A DNA stretch of 64,000 nt from Medakamo hakoo. Lineage: Eukaryota; Chlorophyta; Trebouxiophyceae; Coccomyxaceae. Made by a program: the position numbers and the translations under genes. Below the pieces are notes generated by a model. It was not told where the DNA came from, did no database searches, and was given only the letters and a program-made list of their open reading frames with translations. This document shows, piece by piece, positions 21,335-31,647 of the stretch (positions within the stretch are counted from its first letter, which is position 1; each line of letters starts with the position of its first letter). The stretch lies in NCBI GenBank assembly GCA_026636295.1, contig CP089459.1:868001-932000 (forward strand), in the 5' to 3' direction.

Positions 21335-21493
21335 GTGGTGCTTGGAGGGATGGGTGTGGGGGCGGGCGGAGGAGCGCGAAAAGAAGAAGTGTGAAAAACA
21401 GCCGCGAACAAAACACCCCCTTGCCTCAATTCCCTATCCGCCGTTGCGCCCCGCGTGTGTGCTAGTGGCCTCCTGCCCACGGCCGACCCGACC

Positions 21494-22912
21494 ATGCCTC
21501 CCGGCCCGCCTGGCAGCCGTCACGCCCGGCCACAGCTCACAGCCGTCAGGGACGCACGGCGAGCTGAGCTGCTCCCGCCGTCGCGGCCCGGCCACCAGGC
21601 CTGCCGCCTCCGTTCCCGACCCGCCCCACCATCGGCCTTGCTCGGCCGCCTCTTCACGCCAGCGACCCCCGTCCCGCCCTGTTCCGAGCCGGCTTTAGAA
21701 GCCTGGCTGAGAGAGACGTGCGTCAAGGCCAGCCCTCCCCTCGTCCTCAACTGCACCGTCGCGGACGACGCGGCCGCTGGCGGCGGGCGAGGCCTGGTCG
21801 CGACCACTCGCCTGGCGCCAGGCGCCGCCGCGGCGTCGCTGCCGGCCGCCGCTTTGCTGTCCGCGGACGCGGCCGTGTCCACGTCCAAGGCCGGCGCGGC
21901 TGCTGCGTCTGGCCCAGACGGCTCGCCCTACGCGGCCCTGATTGCGGCCCTGGCGGAAGGCAGGGCCTCTCCGGCCTCGCGCTGGGCCCCATACGCCGCC
22001 GCCCTGCCCTCCACAACCGGCTGCGTCCTTGAATGGACGGACGACCAGGTTGCCTGGTTGCAAGGCAGTCCACTGGCTGGCGTGGCAGCCGTGACGCGGG
22101 CCGAAGCCGCCGCCGCGTGCGGTGGGGCGGCCGTGCCGGCGCTGGTTGATGCGGCTGGGATGGGGGAGGGAGCCGCGCGCCACGCCGCGGCCTGGGCGGC
22201 GTCCATGTTGCTGACCCGCCTGATCCGGGCGGGGAGCCTGGGTGAAGTCCTGGCGCCCTGGCTGGACATGGCCAACCACGCGCCCGGGGGCGGCGGGAGT
22301 GGGCTGCCCGGCCCGGCACCGATCGAGTGGAGCAGCGGCGGCGGCGGCGCGCTCACGCTGCGGGTGACGCAGGCGACGCCCGCTGGGGCGCCCGTGCACG
22401 CCACCTACGGGCCCGACAGGCCGGCGGGGGAGCTGTTGCTGGCGTACGGTTTTTTGCCGCCGCCCGGGCCCGCGACGCCCGGCGGCGGCCTGCCCGTCGG
22501 CCCAGGCGCGGATGACCCGGAGTCCGCCCCAAAGCTCGCCGCCCTGGCGGCGCGGGGCGCGCCGCCGCCGGGATCGCTGACGCCGCTGCGGCCGGGGAGA
22601 TTGCCGGCCGGGCTTGTTGAGCGGGCGGCCTTCTGTGCGGCGCGGGACGCGGACGTGGACGCCCTGGCGTCGCTCCTGCTGGATGGGGCGGGCGGGCGCC
22701 CCCCGCCGTCGCTGCTCGCGCTGGGTGCCCGCGCCGCGGCCGACACGGCCACGGCCCTGTTGGCGGCGAAGAAGGCAGCGCCGAGTCCGCCGGGAGACGA
22801 TCCTCTGGGAGCAATGGTAGCGGACGCCTTGGCCCGGGAGCGGCGGGCCCTGGAGGGCGTGGCGGCCGAGTTGAGTGCCGTGGCCAGGGGGTGGGAACGG
22901 GCGAGCAAATGA
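21494..22912 (+). CDS. SET-domain protein methyltransferase, Rubisco LSMT/SETD3-like
   Basis: Intronless, 472 residues. A probable plastid transit peptide (MPPGPPGSRHARPQLTAVRD) comes first. The split SET domain shows GRGLVATTRLAPGAAAASLP near residue 105, LAPWLDMANHAPGG (the NH motif of the AdoMet pocket) near 250, and HATYGPDRPAGELLLAYGFL (the catalytic Tyr region) near 310. A helical C-terminal domain of the Rubisco LSMT type follows. The closest class by architecture is the plastid/cytosolic lysine or histidine methyltransferases. I prefer the ATG at 21494; the frame is open slightly upstream without an ATG. Confidence 0.85.
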   Translation: MPPGPPGSRHARPQLTAVRDARRAELLPPSRPGHQACRLRSRPAPPSALLGRLFTPATPVPPCSEPALEAWLRETCVKASPPLVLNCTVADDAAAGGGRGLVATTRLAPGAAAASLPAAALLSADAAVSTSKAGAAAASGPDGSPYAALIAALAEGRASPASRWAPYAAALPSTTGCVLEWTDDQVAWLQGSPLAGVAAVTRAEAAAACGGAAVPALVDAAGMGEGAARHAAAWAASMLLTRLIRAGSLGEVLAPWLDMANHAPGGGGSGLPGPAPIEWSSGGGGALTLRVTQATPAGAPVHATYGPDRPAGELLLAYGFLPPPGPATPGGGLPVGPGADDPESAPKLAALAARGAPPPGSLTPLRPGRLPAGLVERAAFCAARDADVDALASLLLDGAGGRPPPSLLALGARAAADTATALLAAKKAAPSPPGDDPLGAMVADALARERRALEGVAAELSAVARGWERASK

Positions 22913-23017
22913 AGGAGAGGGGCGAGCGAGCGTGTGAGCGAGAGCCGTCAGTGTTAGAAAATCCCCGCGACAGGCCACACACACCGGTGCGCGCCGCCCA
23001 CCAAACACAGCCGCACC

Positions 23018-24790
23018 ATGGGGCTGGATGTGGGCCCTCCATCTCGGCTGGGCCGGCCGGCTGTGGCGGTGCGGGCGGCGGCAGCGCTGCGGCCTCTCCC
23101 GGCGCGGCCGGCGGCCGCGCGCCGTCGCGCCGAGCCTGGCCACGCATTCGGCACGCCCACCCGCCCAGGCCTGGCTCCGCTGCCCGGTTGTTTGCCCTCC
23201 AAAAGGGCCACTGTGACAAGCCAGTCTCGCACCGCAGTCGCGGCGGCGCCGCGACAAGCTCCAGAGCTTGCGACGGCCGAGCCTTCGACGTCGGGCCGGG
23301 GACCCGACCCACCACCACCGCCGCCGCCCTCTGCCGCCCGCACCGCCTGGCGGCGCCTCCTCATCCGCCTGTCCGCCCTGCCCCTGGCCATCGCCGACCT
23401 GGCCGCGCTCGCCGCCATGTCAGCGGTCGGCACACTCATTGAACAGGGAAAGGGCGTGGAATACTACCGGGAGGCGTACCCGGTCGGCGCGCCCGGCCTG
23501 GCCGGCCTGCTGGACTACCGGGCCATCGCCGCCCTCCACCTGGACAACGTGTACGCGTCGCCCGCCTTCCTGGGTGCCTGCGCCCTGCTGGCGGCGTCTT
23601 TGGCCGCCTGCACGGCGACGCGCCAGTGGCCGGCCGCCCGCGTCGCCCGGGCGTGGCGGTTTGCCCGGACGCCCGCGGCCGCGTACGCGCAAGCGAAAAC
23701 GCCCGGTGGCGGGGGCCAGGGCTCGGCCGGCGTGGCGGCGGCCCTGCCCGCGGGCAGGGCGGCGGACTTGGGCGCCGCCCTGGCCGCCCGCGGCTACCAG
23801 GTCTTTGTCCAGCGGGGCGGCGGCGGCGACAGTGGCGGGGCGGCGCCCCCCGGCGCGTCGCTCTACGCGTTCAAAGGCCTGGCCGGCAAGCTCGGGCCCA
23901 TCGCCGTCCACGGCTCGCTGCTCCTCACGCTGGCGGGCACGGCCGTCGGCGCGTTGGGAGGGTCACGTGGGCAAGCCCTCGCCCCCGTCGGCACGGCGTT
24001 TGCGCCCGCCGCCGTCCTCGTGCCGGCCTCCCCGCTCGCGCGTCCGCCCACGGGCGCAGACGGCACCCTCCTCCGCGTCGACGGCTTTGACGTCGTCTAC
24101 AGGGATGACGGGTCGGTGTCGCAGTTTGTGTCCGACCTGGCCGTCGTGGACGGCGAAACCGGTGAGACAGTGCTGGCGGCCGGCCGCATCTCCGTCAACC
24201 AGCCGTTGCGGTACCGCGGCCTGACGGTCTACCAGAGTAACTACGCCATCGCCGCCCTGACCGTCACCGCGCCGTCCTCCCCGCTCTCCCCGCCGGAGGG
24301 CGGGCCGTTCAAGCTGCCTGCCGCCGAGCTGAGTGGGGGAGCCGGCGGCGTCTCTGGCCGGGCGTGGGCGACTTTCCTGCCCCTGCCCGACCCGCCTGGC
24401 GGTCCGCCTTCCAGCAGCACCCCGCGCGGCGTCACGCTGCTCGCCCGCGACTTTCAGACGGTCGTCCTGTACAAAGCCGACGGCACGTTTGCGGGCGTGC
24501 GGCGCCCCGCGTCCGGCAAGCCCATCACCGTGGACGGGATGGATATTGTCGTCGGCGAGGTCGTGGGGTCGACCGGCCTGGAGCTGAAGGCCGACCCGGG
24601 GGTGCCGACCGTCTACGCCGGCTTTGCCGGGCTCATGATTTCGACGCTCGTCTCGTACCTGTCGCACTCGCAGGTGTGGGCGGTGGAGGACGGGGGCAAG
24701 CTGCACGTCGGCGGGCGGACCAACCGGGCTGCGCTCGGGTTCAAAGAAGAGCTGGAAGCGGCGATGGCGGCCGTGCCCGAACGGCCTTAG
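23018..24790 (+). CDS. CCS1: CCS1/ResB, system II cytochrome c biogenesis protein of the thylakoid
   Basis: Intronless, 590 residues. The N-terminal ~100 residues are a basic transit peptide. ResB features follow: first helix RLSALPLAIADLAALAAMSA and AVGTLIEQGKGVEYYREAYP, a second helix near 190, GPIAVHGSLLLTLAG with the conserved haem-linked His near 295, and a large lumenal domain with SDLAVVDGETGE and RYRGLTVYQSNYAI. The last helix ends in the invariant SYLSHSQVWA. CCS1 works with CcsA to pass haem to apocytochromes f and c6 in the lumen. A T10 tract (24791-24800) directly follows the stop codon. Confidence 0.96.
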   Translation: MGLDVGPPSRLGRPAVAVRAAAALRPLPARPAAARRRAEPGHAFGTPTRPGLAPLPGCLPSKRATVTSQSRTAVAAAPRQAPELATAEPSTSGRGPDPPPPPPPSAARTAWRRLLIRLSALPLAIADLAALAAMSAVGTLIEQGKGVEYYREAYPVGAPGLAGLLDYRAIAALHLDNVYASPAFLGACALLAASLAACTATRQWPAARVARAWRFARTPAAAYAQAKTPGGGGQGSAGVAAALPAGRAADLGAALAARGYQVFVQRGGGGDSGGAAPPGASLYAFKGLAGKLGPIAVHGSLLLTLAGTAVGALGGSRGQALAPVGTAFAPAAVLVPASPLARPPTGADGTLLRVDGFDVVYRDDGSVSQFVSDLAVVDGETGETVLAAGRISVNQPLRYRGLTVYQSNYAIAALTVTAPSSPLSPPEGGPFKLPAAELSGGAGGVSGRAWATFLPLPDPPGGPPSSSTPRGVTLLARDFQTVVLYKADGTFAGVRRPASGKPITVDGMDIVVGEVVGSTGLELKADPGVPTVYAGFAGLMISTLVSYLSHSQVWAVEDGGKLHVGGRTNRAALGFKEELEAAMAAVPERP

Positions 24791-24926
24791 TTTTTTTTTT
24801 GTGTGTGTGTGTGGGGGGATTGCCTGTTGCACGCGCGCGTCTGTAAAGTGAAGGGAAAACAGGAAAGGTTGGTGCCTGCGAAAGACATGTACGTGACACG
24901 ACCCCCTACCCCCACCCCCCCACCAT

Positions 24927-26591
24927 TCACTCGTCCTTGCTCCCCGTCGGCGCCGCGTCCTCGGCGTCGGCCGCCATGCGCGCCCGCAGGCTGTCCACGT
25001 CGGTTTTGCCAGCCAGCAGCGACGCCACGTCCTGGAGGGGGACGTCGTTCAACCGCACCGTCCCGGGCGGCGCGGTGGTGGTCGACGGGGCCGCACCCCC
25101 GCCACCGCCAGCGCGCTTCAGCCGGGCCTCCAGCGCCCACAGACCAAACAGGCCGACAGCCTGCGTGACCAGCGGCGCTGTGAAGGACCCGGTCGCGAGC
25201 GCTTCCCACGCCAGCGCCGCGCCTTCAAGCGTCACCAGGGTGGGCACGACCCACGCGCGCAGGGCGCCCGGTGCGCGCGGCCAACGCGGCACGGCCGTCC
25301 CCGCCGTCAGGCCCAGCGCGGCGGCCAGCCACTCATCGTCGTCGCTGCCGTCGTCGTCGCCTTCCTCCTCCTCCTCCTCGGGCACCAGCAGGTTTTCCCA
25401 AAACCCGCCGGGCCGCTTCCCTCCAGGCTTCGACGCCTCGGCTTTGGCCGCCGCCGCGGCCGCGGCCGCGTCTGCGTCATTGGCCGCGGCTTTCCAGCCT
25501 GCCACGCGTGCGGCCAGGCTACCCATGAAGGAGGAGGAGGACGGGCTGGAAGGGGAGGCGTCGCCGGCGCCGTCTCCCTCCCTGCCTTCTTCTTCTTCCT
25601 CACTCCAGTACGCCCACGCCAGCTCGCGCAGCGTCACGGGCGGTGCCGTGGGGTCGTCGGCCCTGTCATCGACGGAGTACTGGCCCGGCGGTTCGTAGCA
25701 GGCCAGCGCGGCGGCGGCGCCGCCCAGGCCCAGGGCGACGAAGGGGGCCAGCCAGGCCGCGGGCAGCGGCGTCGGCGGGACGAGGGGCGCGCCGAGCGCG
25801 CCGGCCAGCGGGGACGCGGCGGCGGCGGCGGCCGCGGCGTCTACCGCCGCACTTCCCGCCGCCCAGAGAGCCAGCGGGTCGGCGCCGGGCGGGGCGGGCG
25901 CGGTCGCGGCGGCGGCGGCCGCGGCTGCCGCGGCTGCGTCGGCGCCAGGCGCGCCACCCGGCGCTTCGATGACGCCCCGCGCGGCGGCGAGCGCCAGGCC
26001 GCGCCACACGACGGAGTCGGCCCATGCGACGCCCGCCGCGAATGTGGCGGCGCGCAGGGCGGGCAGGGAGCCCAGGACGCCGTGCCCCTCCACCTCCGAC
26101 CACCAGACACCGCCGCACGTCGCGCGCACGGCCGCGAGCGCGGCCGCGTACGGCACGCCCAGGAGGGCGCCCGTGACCAGGGACGCCGGCAACGGTTCCA
26201 CCCTCGCCGCGGCCCACGGGTCCAGGCCAAACAGGGCGGCGGCCGCCCAGACCAGGGCCGTCGAGACGACCGCGTTGGAGAAGGCGGACTGGTCGGGTTG
26301 CGGGGCGGGCGGGGCGCGTGGTGCGCCGGTGCGGGCGGGCGTCGGCGACGACGACGACGACGATGACAGCGACGACGAGGCGCTGGGCGCGGCTTCGGGC
26401 GCGGGAGCGTCCGGTCCGCTGCCTTCTCCGGCAGCGCGGATTCCATCAATTAGCGGGCGGAGCGGGCGGGTGAGCCTGCGCACGCCTGCCCGCGCCGGGC
26501 GGGGCGTGGACAGCGGGCCTCGGGCCGGCAGCTGCGCAGCCAACCGTGGCCCGGCCGGTCCGCCGCGGCAGGCGATCACGGCGCCACTCAT
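24927..26591 (-). CDS. Polytopic plastid membrane protein, possibly a degenerate CPBP-family member
   Basis: Intronless, 554 residues. It has an N-terminal Arg/Pro/Ala transit-like segment (MSGAVIACRGGPAGPRLAAQ) and a Ser-rich spacer, then about five hydrophobic helices between residues 100 and 310. A long acidic hydrophilic insert (about 320-440) and two more helices end in a soluble tail. One helix reads AWADSVVWRGLALAAARGVI, which resembles the CPBP/CAAX-protease motif EExxxRG but lacks the paired glutamates. It would then be a catalytically dead relative; this rests on one motif, so the family is uncertain. It is divergent with APS reductase (204 bp). Confidence 0.6.
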   Translation of the reverse strand: MSGAVIACRGGPAGPRLAAQLPARGPLSTPRPARAGVRRLTRPLRPLIDGIRAAGEGSGPDAPAPEAAPSASSSLSSSSSSSPTPARTGAPRAPPAPQPDQSAFSNAVVSTALVWAAAALFGLDPWAAARVEPLPASLVTGALLGVPYAAALAAVRATCGGVWWSEVEGHGVLGSLPALRAATFAAGVAWADSVVWRGLALAAARGVIEAPGGAPGADAAAAAAAAAAATAPAPPGADPLALWAAGSAAVDAAAAAAAASPLAGALGAPLVPPTPLPAAWLAPFVALGLGGAAAALACYEPPGQYSVDDRADDPTAPPVTLRELAWAYWSEEEEEGREGDGAGDASPSSPSSSSFMGSLAARVAGWKAAANDADAAAAAAAAKAEASKPGGKRPGGFWENLLVPEEEEEEGDDDGSDDDEWLAAALGLTAGTAVPRWPRAPGALRAWVVPTLVTLEGAALAWEALATGSFTAPLVTQAVGLFGLWALEARLKRAGGGGGAAPSTTTAPPGTVRLNDVPLQDVASLLAGKTDVDSLRARMAADAEDAAPTGSKDE

Positions 26592-26795
26592 GGTGACAGG
26601 GGCGGGGCAGAGTCTCGCGCACAGCCTGGGCATCTGCGAGACGCGGGGCCTCGTTTGTGCGTCAGGGGCCTCGCCCGACACAGGAAAGGCGAACGAGGCA
26701 TGCAAGGTGTGCGCTCGGTATGCTCGGGGCCCGGCGACGGCTCCCCTCTCACTTCCTTTTTTTTTCGTCCGTCCGTCCCGAACTTCCCACCAATC

Positions 26796-28429
26796 ATGGC
26801 CACGTCCCTGACCACCAAGGTGAGCGAGCGTGCCAGCTTCTGCTGAGACAGCCTTGACTTCAATCGCGTCCGCTCCGTTTTTCAGTTCACGCGCGTCCTT
26901 CTCTCACAAAAAAAAAACCCCGCTCGACCGACTCCAAAACCAGGCCGCCGCCGCCCGGCCGGCTGCCACCCCGGCCTCCCGCCCGGCCGCGTCTCGCCTG
27001 TCGGCTCGTCCAACGGCCCCTCGCCCGGCTGTGGCGGGCGTGCGTGGCGCGCAGGTGAGTTTTGTTTTCGTCAGGAGTTTTTTGTCGCGGCTAGCTCTCG
27101 CGCCGTCGTCGGCCTCACGAAACCAAAAAAAAAAACTCCACACACAAACCAGGTCGCCGCGGCCCCTGCCGTCGCCCAGGCCGTCGACTACGACAAGCTG
27201 GCCGCGGACATGGACCTGAAGTCGCCCCTGGAGATCATGGACTACGTGAGTTGAGCGGGGGGCAGCAGGACAAAAGAAAACAGGTGGCTGCTTCGCTTGG
27301 CTCTCCCGACGCCTCACCCTCCCCCCACCACGACGCACCCACCCTCCCCCACACGCAGGCCCTCGCCACCTTTGGCTCGGACATCGCCATCGCCTTTTCG
27401 GGCGCCGAGGACGTCGCCCTGGTCGAGTACGCCCACCTGACGGGCCGCCCCTACCGCGTCTTCTCCCTGGACACGGGCCGCCTCAACCCGGAGACGTACC
27501 GCCTGTTTGACGCGGTCGAAAAGCATTACGGCATCAAAATCGAGTACACCTTCCCGGACGCGCAGGAGTGCATGGACCTGGTGCGGGAGAAGGGCATGTT
27601 TTCCTTTTACGAGGACGGCCACGGCGAGTGCTGCCGCGTGCGCAAGGTGCGCCCCCTGCGCCGCCAGCTGACGGGGCTCAAGGCGTGGGTGACGGGGCAG
27701 CGCAAGGACCAGTCGCCGGGGACGCGCCAGGCCGTGCCCGTCGTCCAAGTCGACCCCGTGTTTGAGGGGGTGGACGGCGGCCCGGGCTCCCTCATCAAGT
27801 TCAACCCGCTGTCCAATGCGACGTCCGCCCAGGTGTGGGGCTTCCTGCGGGTCATGGGCGTGCCCGTCAACGCGCTGCACTCGTGCGGGTACGTGTCGAT
27901 CGGGTGCGAGCCGTGCACGCGCCCCGTGCTGCCGGGCCAGCACGAGCGTGAGGGCCGGTGGTGGTGGGAGGACGCGGCGGCGAAGGAGTGCGGCCTGCAC
28001 TCTGGCAACATTGTGGATTCCGCGGCGGCCCAGGCGGCGGGCGAGGCCGCGGACCTGTGGGGCGGCGGGTCGGCCGTCAAAGCCGTGACGAAGGCCGACC
28101 TGGAAAGCCTGGTCGCGACGTCGGGCACCCGCCCGGGCCCGGCCACGCTCGTCGCCCTGTACGCGCCCTGGTGCCAGTTCTGCCAGGGGCTGGAACCGGC
28201 GTACGAGGAGCTGGCGGGCGAGTTGGCGGGGTCCGGCGCGCTCCGCGTCGTCAAACTGCGCGCGGACGAAGCCGACGTCCGGCCGTGGGCGGAGGCCACG
28301 TTTGGCCTGAAGTCCTTCCCCACGCTCGCGCTGATCCCGTCGGTGGGCAAGCCCGTCAAGTACCCCTCGGAGGACCGGTCTGTGGAGATGATGGGCAACT
28401 GGGCGCGGGCGGTCGCCGGCTTTGAGTGA
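26796..28429 (+). CDS. APR: Plastid 5'-adenylylsulfate (APS) reductase with C-terminal thioredoxin domain
   Basis: Four exons, 26796-26819 (24 bases), 26944-27054, 27153-27245 and 27359-28429, encode 432 residues. Exons 1-2 form a transit peptide ([20 protein letters not shown] and on). The reductase domain has [17 protein letters not shown], the iron-sulfur Cys pairs in GECCRVRKV and [11 protein letters not shown], and the catalytic KECGLHSG. The C-terminal domain has [19 protein letters not shown], a CxxC used as a glutaredoxin-like donor, as in plant-type APR. It reduces APS to sulfite using glutathione. A T9 tract (26757-26765) lies 30 bp before the start, and A10 and A11 tracts lie in introns 1 and 2. 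Introns are 124, 98 and 113 bp, all 5'. Confidence 0.97.
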
Positions 28430-28536
28430 GCGGCTCGACAGCCCCCTCTCTCCACGCACGGCCGTGAGGCGCGGGCGGCATGAGGGCGCGGGCAGGCAGG
28501 GAGGATGGGTTTGGTGTGTGCTCGAGTCTTAAAAGC

Positions 28537-28550
28537 AAAAAAAAAAAAAA
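28537..28550. repeat. A14 homopolymer between APR and the lumenal protein gene
   Basis: Fourteen A about 105 bp after the APR stop and 77 bp before the next start codon. It fits the window-wide pattern of A/T tracts at gene borders. Confidence 0.9.
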
Positions 28551-28626
28551 TTCGTGACGTGTTTTCTTCTCTCTCCCCTGCACCGCGCAGCCCGCCACTC
28601 GTCATCCTTTTTTCGCTCCCGGAAGC

Positions 28627-29512
28627 ATGTCGCCCACCCTCATGGCGCGTGGCGGTGGGAATGCGGGTCGGTTGTGTGCGCGCGCCGCTCTCGTGACTAG
28701 ACAATCGTGCGCCGCGTGTGTGTGTAGTCGAGCGGAAAGGCGAGCCCGCAGCGGCCGCGAACCCCCTCGCCACGCCCGCCCTCTCACCTCTACACACGAC
28801 GGTCACAATACACCACAGGCTCCCCGGGCGGCGGCGGCTGGACGGACGCCGGAAGCAGCCGCGCCGCGCGCCGCGCCACCATCGCTGACGCCGACGCCGA
28901 CCACCAAGCCGGTGAAGCTCGCACTCACAGCCCTGGCCGCCGCCACAGCCCTGGCGCTCGGCCCAGGCCCCGCCGCGGCCGTCTCCGGCGGTGGCGGCGA
29001 CCTGTCTGAAGCCAACTACCAGGACCTCAGCGGCCAGAGCCTCGTCGGCAAAAAGCTGTACAAGACGTCCCTGCGCGGGACGATCCTGGACAAGGCGGAC
29101 CTGTCCAACGCCAACCTGTTTGGTTCGTTTTGCAAGGGCGCCTCGTTCAGGGGCGCCATTCTGCGCGGCGCGGACTTGGAGTCCGTGGACTGCGAGGTGA
29201 GGGCAGGCGCCGGCGGGGCGGGGTGGGGTGGGCCCGGGCCGAAACCTCTGGGCGCGCGCTGTGCCCCCCCCCCCTCATTGTCTCCCGCCCCTCACCCATA
29301 CACGTGCGCAGGACTGCGACCTGACGGACGCCGTGCTGGAGGGCGCCCTCGTCACCAACATGCAGCTCGTGGGCAAGGGCCTGAAAATCACGGGGTCGGA
29401 CTGGACGGACGTCCTGCTGCGGAAGGACGTGAACAAGGCGCTGTGCGCGATCGCGGACGGGGTGAACCCGACGACGGGCGTGTCCACGCGGGAATCGCTC
29501 AACTGCCCTTGA
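28627..29512 (+). CDS. Thylakoid lumenal pentapeptide-repeat protein, TL17-like
   Basis: The secure part is 28819-29196 joined to 29312-29512 (115-bp intron). A bipartite targeting peptide is visible: an Ala/Arg-rich stroma part, then the hydrophobic LALTALAAATALALGPGPAA with an AxA-type cleavage site. The mature protein carries pentapeptide repeats (A/C-D/N-L-x-x, such as LRGTILDKADLSNANLFGS and FRGAILRGADLES), then a C-terminal region with WTDVLLRKDVNKALC and a final Cys. The 5' end is less certain. I take the ATG at 28627, but an extra intron probably ends at 28818 (CACCACAG) with a GTGTGT or GTGACT donor near 28693-28721. The function of TL17 is unknown. Confidence 0.82.
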
Positions 29513-29833
29513 GGCGCGGAGGGGCGGGCGTCGTGTGGTGGGGGGGCTGGGAGTGGGGAGGCGTGCGTGTGAACAGCGACTGGCGGAAGCGGCTGACGGA
29601 ACAGAGGCGGGGGTGGGGCGGGAAATGCCATGCCCCACCCCTCGGCTCGCGCGCCTCTCATCTCGCTCTCTTTCTCTCTTTCCGTCATTGCAACATGCGC
29701 CACCGTCTCCCACCACCCCCCTCTCCCCCGTCGCTGAAAAATGAATGGTCACACACACTCTCTCCCTCTCTCTCACCCACGGACAACAAAACACTTTCCC
29801 ACTCCCCACACGCCCACACCCCCGCGCGCTCGC
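29513..29833. other. Convergent intergenic region, 321 bp
   Basis: The region lies between the stops of the TL17-like and MET1 genes. It is rich in CT-type pyrimidine runs on the plus strand (29651-29730 and 29757-29775) with no supported gene; probably two 3' untranslated regions. Confidence 0.5.
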
Positions 29834-31382
29834 TCACTCGTCCTCCTCCTTGCGCGCAAACGGGTTCAGCCGCTTCAGGAAGGCGATGGCCTCCGTGTTC
29901 AGGATGGGCTCGTCGTACTTGTCGATGACCGCGTCGAACGCCTTCTTGTCGCCGCGCAGGCCCGCCAGGTTGGGGTCGGACCGGACTTTGGAGTAGTTGT
30001 CGTACCCCGCCCGCAGCGCGCCGTCCAGCGCCTCCAGCCCCGCGTCGGCCTGGCCGATGGCCGCGTAACAGCACGCGATGTTGTACTGCGTCGCCCGGTA
30101 GACGGTCGTGACGCGGGCAAAGTTGTCGCCCAGGTAGTTGGGCGGCTCCATGGCAAGCACGTTTTCAAAGTCGACGAGCGCGTCCTGGTGGGCGCCGGCG
30201 TTGTACTTTTTGAGCGCGGCCTCAAACAGGGCGACGCGCTCGGCTTCCAGCTGCTTGGCTTTGGCGTAGTTGGCCGCCTGCATTTCCTTGGTGCCGGCGC
30301 CGTAGTTGCCGCCGCCGCGCTCGGCCTTGAACCGGCGCTCCGCGTCGCTCAGTTCCTCCGCCTCGAGGGCGGACATGTCCCCGTACTTGCGCTCAAATTG
30401 CAAGTAGACCTTGCCCGCGTTGCGCGTCTTGATCGCGTACATGACCTGCCCAAAGTTCAGGGCCTCCCACACGTCGTCGCCGAAGGACGCGGACACGCGG
30501 ACGAGCTTGTCGCCCGGCGCGATGGCCGGGTCCGTGTTGCCGAGGGCCGGGTCGGACCGCGCCACGTACGCGGCGCCGTCCTTGCCGCGCGCCCAGCGGA
30601 TGCCGAGCGGCTTGTCCAGGTACGCCTCGTAAATCGGGGGCAGGTCGGCGTCCGACGGGCCCGTCGCGGCGGGGGCGGCGGAGGTGGCGGGCTCGGCCGT
30701 CGCGGCCGCCGGGCGGGCGCGGCGGGCGAGGGCGGCGGCCTGTGTGTGTGTGTTTGTGTGTTGCGGGGTGGGGGGCGTGGGCGGGGGTGGGGAGGCGGTC
30801 GGCAGGAGAGAGGGTCTCGGCGAGAGGGGGGGCGGGGGTGGTGGCCAGCGGCGCGCCCGTTTCCGGCGTGCGAGCGCGCGCTCTAGACCGCGCCCCAGGC
30901 CGCGAAAAACGGCGCTCGGGGCGCTGTGCTTCCACACGACGACGGCCAAGTGTGTCCATCATCGGCCGCCAGAAAAATGCCGTACCTTGGCGGGGCGGGG
31001 CAGGCCGGTCGACGCGGCGACTGCAGGCAGCGCCCTTTGGTGTTGGGAGAGGGATTGGGGAGGGAGGCGTGAGGCGAAAACACTCCAACGCGGCGCGCGC
31101 GCTGAAAATGGCAGTGGCAGGCAGTGCAAATTCTGGCTCCAAGGCCTCCAGTCATCAAGGCCGGGCCTTGACCGGGCGGTGGAGCGGGACGCAGGCGGGT
31201 CGGGGCGGGCGGGTGGGCCGCGACCTGGCGCGGTGTGGCCGCGCAGCAGCAAAGCGCGCGAGCGTCGGGCAGACGCCCTCCGCTCCGCCACACCCGCCCG
31301 CCTCCTCCAACCCATACGCCAAAGCTCACTTGTTCAGGCGGGGCGTCGCCACGCCGGCGCGGGCCTGGGCGGTCGTCAGCAT
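29834..31382 (-). CDS. MET1: MET1/ZKT-type thylakoid PDZ-TPR protein (photosystem II assembly)
   Basis: Three exons, 31382-31330, 31034-30986 (49 bases) and 30739-29834, give 335 residues. Splicing joins MLTTAQARAGVATPRLN to KALPAVAASTGLPRPAK and AAALARRARPAAATA, an uninterrupted plastid transit peptide, which supports the micro-exon. The mature part has a PDZ-like domain (YLDKPLGIRWARGKDGAAYV, PGDKLVRVSASFGDDVWEAL), a charged helical middle, and TPR helices (YNAGAHQDALVDFENVLAME, ATQYNIACCYAAIGQADAGL). In Arabidopsis MET1 associates with CP43/CP47 and aids PSII supercomplex repair. The acceptor of intron 1 is AAAG after a pyrimidine tract. Introns are 295 and 246 bp. Confidence 0.9.
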
Positions 31383-31647
31383 GGTCGTTTGGGGGAGTGT
31401 CGTCTTGTGTGCCTGTGTTTTGTCCCAAAAAAAACAGAGGAGTGGGAGAGCAGGTGCAGAGGCCGAATTGAGGCAGGAGCGCCGCTCGCGCCCCCTCAAA
31501 GAGCGTGCGCAACACGGTGCTCTGACAGCCCACCCGCCCCGGCCTCTCTGCTGACGGTACACACACAGCGAGAAGGAAAGCCCCCTGTGCTGAGGGCAGG
31601 CCGCCGTTCCTTTCGCCGCCGCGCGCGTCGGCAAAAACAACAACGAA

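Noticed and set aside
18524-21698. Plus-strand frames of 768 and 702 codons opposite the kinesin
   Set aside because: Ala/Ser and Gly/Arg low complexity produced by the antisense of the Ala-rich stalk and motor; the kinesin has an unambiguous motor domain.
24927-26591. Calling the gene an active CAAX/CPBP protease
   Set aside because: The paired glutamates required for catalysis are not visible in the motif-like helix.
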